Assembly: GCA_943737045.1 (NCBI GenBank)
Contig: CALSFV010000093.1
Span: 248,001 to 312,000 of the forward strand
Length of the DNA stretch: 64,000 nt
Direction of reading: 5' to 3'
Source of the DNA: Parapristionchus giblindavisi
Lineage: Eukaryota; Nematoda; Chromadorea; Rhabditida; Diplogasteridae
In this document: positions 59,881 to 64,000 of the stretch, piece after piece
Position numbering within the stretch: the first letter of the stretch is position 1
Layout of the letters: each line of letters starts with the position of its first letter
Program-made: the position numbers and the translations under genes
The notes under the pieces: generated by a model
What the model was told of the DNA's origin: nothing
The model's database searches: none
Seen by the model: the letters and a program-made list of their open reading frames with translations, nothing else

Positions 59881-59920
59881 TTATCTGTACATAGGAGCCG
59901 CTAGGAACAGCCGGCTTTCC

Positions 59921-60440
59921 TCTCCCTCTCTCTCTCTCTCTCGCTATCGTTGCATTCTGTAGAAGGATAAGGATTATCAGAAGGATCTCTCACTCTCTGA
60001 GATAAGGCTTAGAGAGAGGCTGTAAGATAAATCAAGGGCTTAGAGGGAGAGAGATTCCGAGAGAAACGAAGGAGAGGGTGACCTTATCCTTTGTTGTAGT
60101 CGGTAGAGAGGGAGAGGGAAAGGGAGGGAGACTTCGCTCCTTCGCTCTGCTCGGAACCACTCAGTAGAGGGAGAGGTAGAGGGAGAGGTAGAGGGAGAGG
60201 TAGAGGTAGAGGGAGAGGGAGAGGGAGAGGGAGAGGGAGAGGGAGAGAGAGGAGAGGGAGACTTCGTTGAACTCAGTAGAGGGAGAGAGACAAGAGCTTA
60301 GAGAGAGGGTGTAAGATGTATCAGTGGATTAGAGATAGATACCGCAAAAGGGTAGGGAGAGGGTGACCTTATCCTAATCCTCTGTTCTAGTCTAGAGGAT
60401 AGGGAGAGGGATTCCGAGAGAAACGAAGGAGAGGGAGGCC
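59921..60440. repeat. purine-rich tandem region
   Basis: A (TC)n run near 59,921-59,943 and GGGAGAGGTAGA/GGGAGA units at about 60,164-60,260 are embedded in two related copies of a longer block. That block contains GATTCCGAGAGAAACGAAGG and AGGGTGACCTTATCC. Confidence 0.85.
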
Positions 60441-61052
60441 GTGGTATACTGTAGAATCGGGTATATGTAAATTGCAAAATGATTTATAATAGTTAGATGT
60501 AGAGATAGTGTAAAAGAGAGAGGGTATAGAGAAGCAGAGTGAGTTTCAATGTATGGGAGGAGGCCCCGCCCACAATTAGTTTAGTCTCTAGTCTCGTCAG
60601 TCCCCCGTGCGGTTGTGTTGCTGTGGTGAGTCTTTGTTAATTGCTTTATTTTATTATTTCGATTGATTTTATCATTGATCTACCAAAAATCGATAATGTG
60701 AATCATTGATCTACCAAAAAATCGATAATGTAATGATTATTGATTTTTTTCAAATTACTGTATTTGCTTACTGTACTTGTACTGTACTTGTACTGTACTT
60801 GTTGATTACTGTATTACTGTTGATTACTGTAGTAATTGATTAGGATGATTTTATTGATTGACTGATAAGAGTTGTCAATCATTATTATCATTTTGATTGA
60901 TCTACAAAAAATCAATATAAAAAATCGATACAAAAAAATCAATATAAAAAATCGATAAGCTCCGCCCCTAAAGGGGGCGTGGCCGACGGTGATTGGCTGG
61001 CATAAGCTCCGCCCTCAAAAAGGGGCGGAGCTAAAATGTGAGTGAGGCCGTA
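60441..61052. other. AT-rich spacer with GC-box hairpins
   Basis: CCAAAAATCGATAATG and TGTACTTGTACTG phrases repeat. At 60,959-61,032 three GCTCCGCCC/GGGGCGGAGC motifs form inverted pairs directly before unit 3. Confidence 0.5.
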
Positions 61053-61873
61053 CTATACTACTGGCGTCCCGTGAACATTTGCATGAACAAACTGTGAAGC
61101 CATAGATACCATAAAAAAGATACCATGTATATATAATGGTATGCTGATTAAGCTTATTGAAGGATGAATTATGCATAAACGATATATTACAGATGTGCAT
61201 AAACATTCGTGGGCCTCCATTCTCAATATGACCTACCTACAAGGAACAGAATTGGTTTGCTGCTTCGGGCTACGCGAACTGTGACATCGGTCGCACGTGA
61301 ATCGTTATAAACAAGTTCAATCTGTAACTTCACACAATTCTATGGTAACTGGGTTGAGGTCGGTAAGCGGAGTGGAAGGGGGTCTTAGTTGGTATGTGGT
61401 GGCTTACAGTGTCTTGGTTGGCATGCGATAGATTGGTGGTTCGGTTTCCGGGATTTGAAATCGATACAGTATGCACTGATTCGAGGTTATCATAAAAATA
61501 AATTATTCGCATTTCGTTCATTACAAAAAAACACTTTAAAAACTCTTAAACACACAATAACCTAATTACAACTAAGATGACATAAAAACGCCATAATCGG
61601 CTGATAAAGTTGTCGAAATGAAAAAAAACTCACAGTTTCGCCGTTATCCGATTGATATGACAAATTAGCTGGATACACTAGTCCTCCCTTGAAATGTTTT
61701 GATGATTCACGAATGACGTCGTCGACGTTTTCGTCGACGAATCCATCAGAACAGATGAAGTGTACCTTGTCGTCCGATGATCGAACACGAAACACTCAAA
61801 TGAGAGAGTTAGGTTTAAGTCACTTTAAAGATGGAGAACGTGAAGATTTGGGGTGGGCTGCTATCACGAACAT
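61053..61873 (-). CDS. G4, unit 3 copy with altered C-terminus
   Basis: Exons are 61,840-61,873, 61,634-61,794, 61,241-61,321 and 61,053-61,091. The first three match unit 2. The duplication breakpoint falls inside the last exon after HGTP, so HLTK is replaced by VV and a TAG from the flanking sequence. The product would be about 104 residues and still nearly complete. The AATAAA and the following G1 gene are missing, so 3' processing must use flanking sequence. Confidence 0.65.
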
Positions 61874-61969
61874 CTGTGGTTAGCAACCAGCTATGGGTTT
61901 GATTCTTCTTTTTTTCACATTTGAAAATTTGCGCTTTCCGCTGATACAGTAATGAACTTTTAGTTCGGA

Positions 61970-62900
61970 TTACGGTATTCCGGGGTATCCATAGTTTTCA
62001 AGAAAATAGTTTTTGTACTCAGGGAGATATGATTTATAGTTCTGCCCTATTAGTTTAGTCTCGAAAAACTCGAGGGTATCCTTCTTTTGTCTTATTGAAA
62101 GTTCGTCCACGAATATTGGTTCTGGTTAAATTATCGAATCAAAAGCTTCACAAAGAAAATACAGAATTAACAACATTGGCTAGGACGTGAGTAAATATTT
62201 ATTATATTCAAAAGTGGGCATTTATTTTCCTATGTATTCTCCATGTATGGCCATGTTGACGATTTTCAGTATCAGAGCCGCAAAATCAGATATTTTATTA
62301 TGGTTTTGAAACGAGTTTCATACCTGGTATTTCATTCGCTTCCATTGCATTTTCCACTTCACGAAAGATACTCAGATAAACCACGTTCATGCGAATGGTA
62401 TTCTACAATTTGCAAAATTATTTAAATTATTTTTCATTTAAACTGTATTTCTTAAACTGTAAATCACAAATAGTACAAACATCTTTGTCATCCTTAAACT
62501 TGTTCATTTCTCCGATGATTTCCTCTGCTGTCTGCCTTTGTTCGGGCGAGTAGGATAGAAGAGGATTCTGCAACATAAATAAATTTGTAAAACAAAAACA
62601 AATTGGAAACTTTTCCACTTTGAAAATCGGAAAACGGAAAATGCCCTGAAATGTCTGAAATGCCTACAGCTTATTTTTTTTCATAACTCTTTCCTAAGAC
62701 TTGACAAATGTTACAAACAAAGGGGCAAAACGTCGAAATTTAGTGAAAATATACATGAATCATTTCTTGTATTTACCATTAATTTTGCAAGACATGTGTC
62801 GCGCTCAAATCTTTTAATTACCTCTTCAGTAGGTGGCTGTATCTTGAACAGACTCAAACATATCTTCAAAAGCAGAGCATCCTCATCATATTTACCGTAT
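61970..62900 (-). pseudogene. G2, unit 3 copy
   Basis: Exons are 62,822-62,900, 62,481-62,567, 62,324-62,402 and 61,970-62,145. It has the same early TAA in the last exon as unit 2, so that change predates the unit 2/3 split. In the first listed exon LLLRICM of unit 2 reads LLLKICL. Confidence 0.55.
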
Positions 62901-62939
62901 CTAAAAGAAATCTCATTATTGTGCGTATAAAATATACTT

Positions 62940-63135
62940 GCTACTAGCAGCTACATAAATGCAGAAACATTCACCCGATCAACCCCCCCCCCCTTACGCT
63001 CCCTTCCTTCTTCGGGCCATCTGGTCTACCTACTATCTCGCTTGGATTCTGTCCTAAACATAGAAACACATTGTGGCTGTGGCTGGATACTCTCGTACCA
63101 AATAAACATGTGTATTTTTTACTGTCAATATAAAT
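62940..63135. repeat. dispersed repeat family R, inverted copy (unit 3)
   Basis: Same as 36,110-36,310, with a one-base difference in the C homopolymer length. Confidence 0.6.
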
Positions 63136-63561
63136 GAATCGAAGATAGGTATTTTTTTTCAAATTTCAAAATTGTGAAGAATGTGATTCTTTATTGCCTT
63201 CCAGGCGGCATCTTATTGTTTGTCAGAAGAAAATGGAGTTTAGATACACATTAAAATATGTTTTTTTTTCTCATGTCCCTTGTCTCATTTTCTAGTTTGA
63301 TCATAGGAAACTCATTCTTATCTTGAAACGATGGGCGGCAACATCAACACTTATAGCTTATTGTTATGTGAAAGAAAGCTTGTTCTTATCATCAATGAAG
63401 GAATTGAGAATACAAAGAAGGAATCATGCAGTTTACTCAAAAAACCGAAATTTTTCGATTAAAAGGGACGGCTACGCAACATTTTATTTCCTTTGTCAGC
63501 GAAAGCAGAGAATTATACATATCTATCATAGTAGCACCAACATGAATCCCGCAAAAATCTC

Positions 63562-63749
63562 TTACACATTCCACGAAGTGTAGTTATTCTCGACAACGTG
63601 ATAGAATTGTGCCAATCGAGCATTGTTCATCCACGACTGGAACTTATCATCGTCCATATTGTAGTGGTACACTCGATCCTCTGGGAACGATGGGCCGGAG
63701 ATGATCTTATTGAGATATTCCTCGACATCATTCAACATCTGAAATATAT
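63562..63749 (-). CDS. G3, last exon, unit 3 copy (rest outside the window)
   Basis: 188-nt exon identical in frame to 36,730-36,917: CTTTTAG acceptor, DIFQMLNDVEEYLNK, stop after NNYTSWNV. The upstream exon lies beyond 64,000. Confidence 0.6.
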
Positions 63750-64000
63750 CTAAAAGACACTCCCTCGAGCAAATCTTACTTCCCGCTCTGGCTACGATCT
63801 CTCGTAAAGAAGAAAACGAGAGAGCATTGCCAGAACGTTGAGTGACAAATAAGATCGGGTTATGCCTGTAATAGTAAGGTGTGCTCGAAAGTCGCTCAAT
63901 ATTAAAGAAATATGAAGTTTTCAGCAGAGTATACGTATTCATATGTAAAACACAATTATACGTAAACTCTGTAAGCAATATCCGTAAACTAAATTCAGAA

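Larger units (their letters stand above)
61063..64000. other. segmental duplication, unit 3 (runs off the window)
   Basis: Nearly identical to 34,246-37,160 of unit 2, starting abruptly within the last exon of G4. Only scattered substitutions and one short internal difference (near 62,250, where unit 2 has a deletion) were seen. The high identity points to a recent duplication or to an assembly duplicate. Confidence 0.88.

Overview
The window is eukaryotic and most likely from a nematode. It holds the 3' half of a muscleblind-type RNA-binding protein gene on the minus strand. It also holds interstitial copies of the nematode telomere repeat TTAGGC, many 45-50 nt introns ending in TTTCAG/TTTTAG, and a tight same-strand gene cluster with intergenic gaps of about 100 nt, as in trans-spliced nematode operons. 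I cannot fix the genus from sequence alone. Genes are sparse and split by introns, and repeats dominate.

The large-scale layout is a segmental duplication seen in three partial copies. Unit 1 runs from the left edge to about 26.5 kb and continues into the muscleblind gene to 29.9 kb. Unit 2 runs 33,852-50,927. Unit 3 runs 61,063 to the right edge. Each unit begins with a minus-strand cluster of small genes, called here G3, G2, G4 and G1 in transcription order. A repeat-rich stretch follows, then a plus-strand secreted-protein gene, then (units 1 and 2) the muscleblind 3' region. Units 2 and 3 are almost identical to each other in the cluster. Unit 1 is more diverged and has been opened up by several transposon insertions. 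Between units 1 and 2 lie the muscleblind exons, an array of heat-shock elements and a Helitron-like 3' end. Between units 2 and 3 lie a 4-kb palindrome with telomeric repeats and about 6 kb of mostly unassigned sequence with one two-exon gene.

The gene cluster is the best candidate for a functional unit. G4 (about 106 aa) stops 102 nt before the G1 start. G2 stops 96 nt before the G4 start. Trans-splice-like acceptors sit directly at the G4 and G1 ATGs. I recognise none of the four families. The copies differ in completeness: unit 1 keeps all exons but has lost two start codons, unit 2 lost the end of G1 at a Helitron end and carries a stop in G2, and unit 3 is cut inside the last exon of G4. 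The muscleblind gene has five exons in the window, all joining in phase 0. Its upstream part with the first zinc finger is not visible.

The mobile-element content is unusually rich in fold-back structures. They include TA-, TTA- and 8-bp-flanked elements whose empty target sites can be read in a paralogous unit, and palindromes with arms of 1.1 and 1.9 kb. Because near-identical units and long palindromes are also classic assembly problems, the copy structure should be confirmed with long reads.
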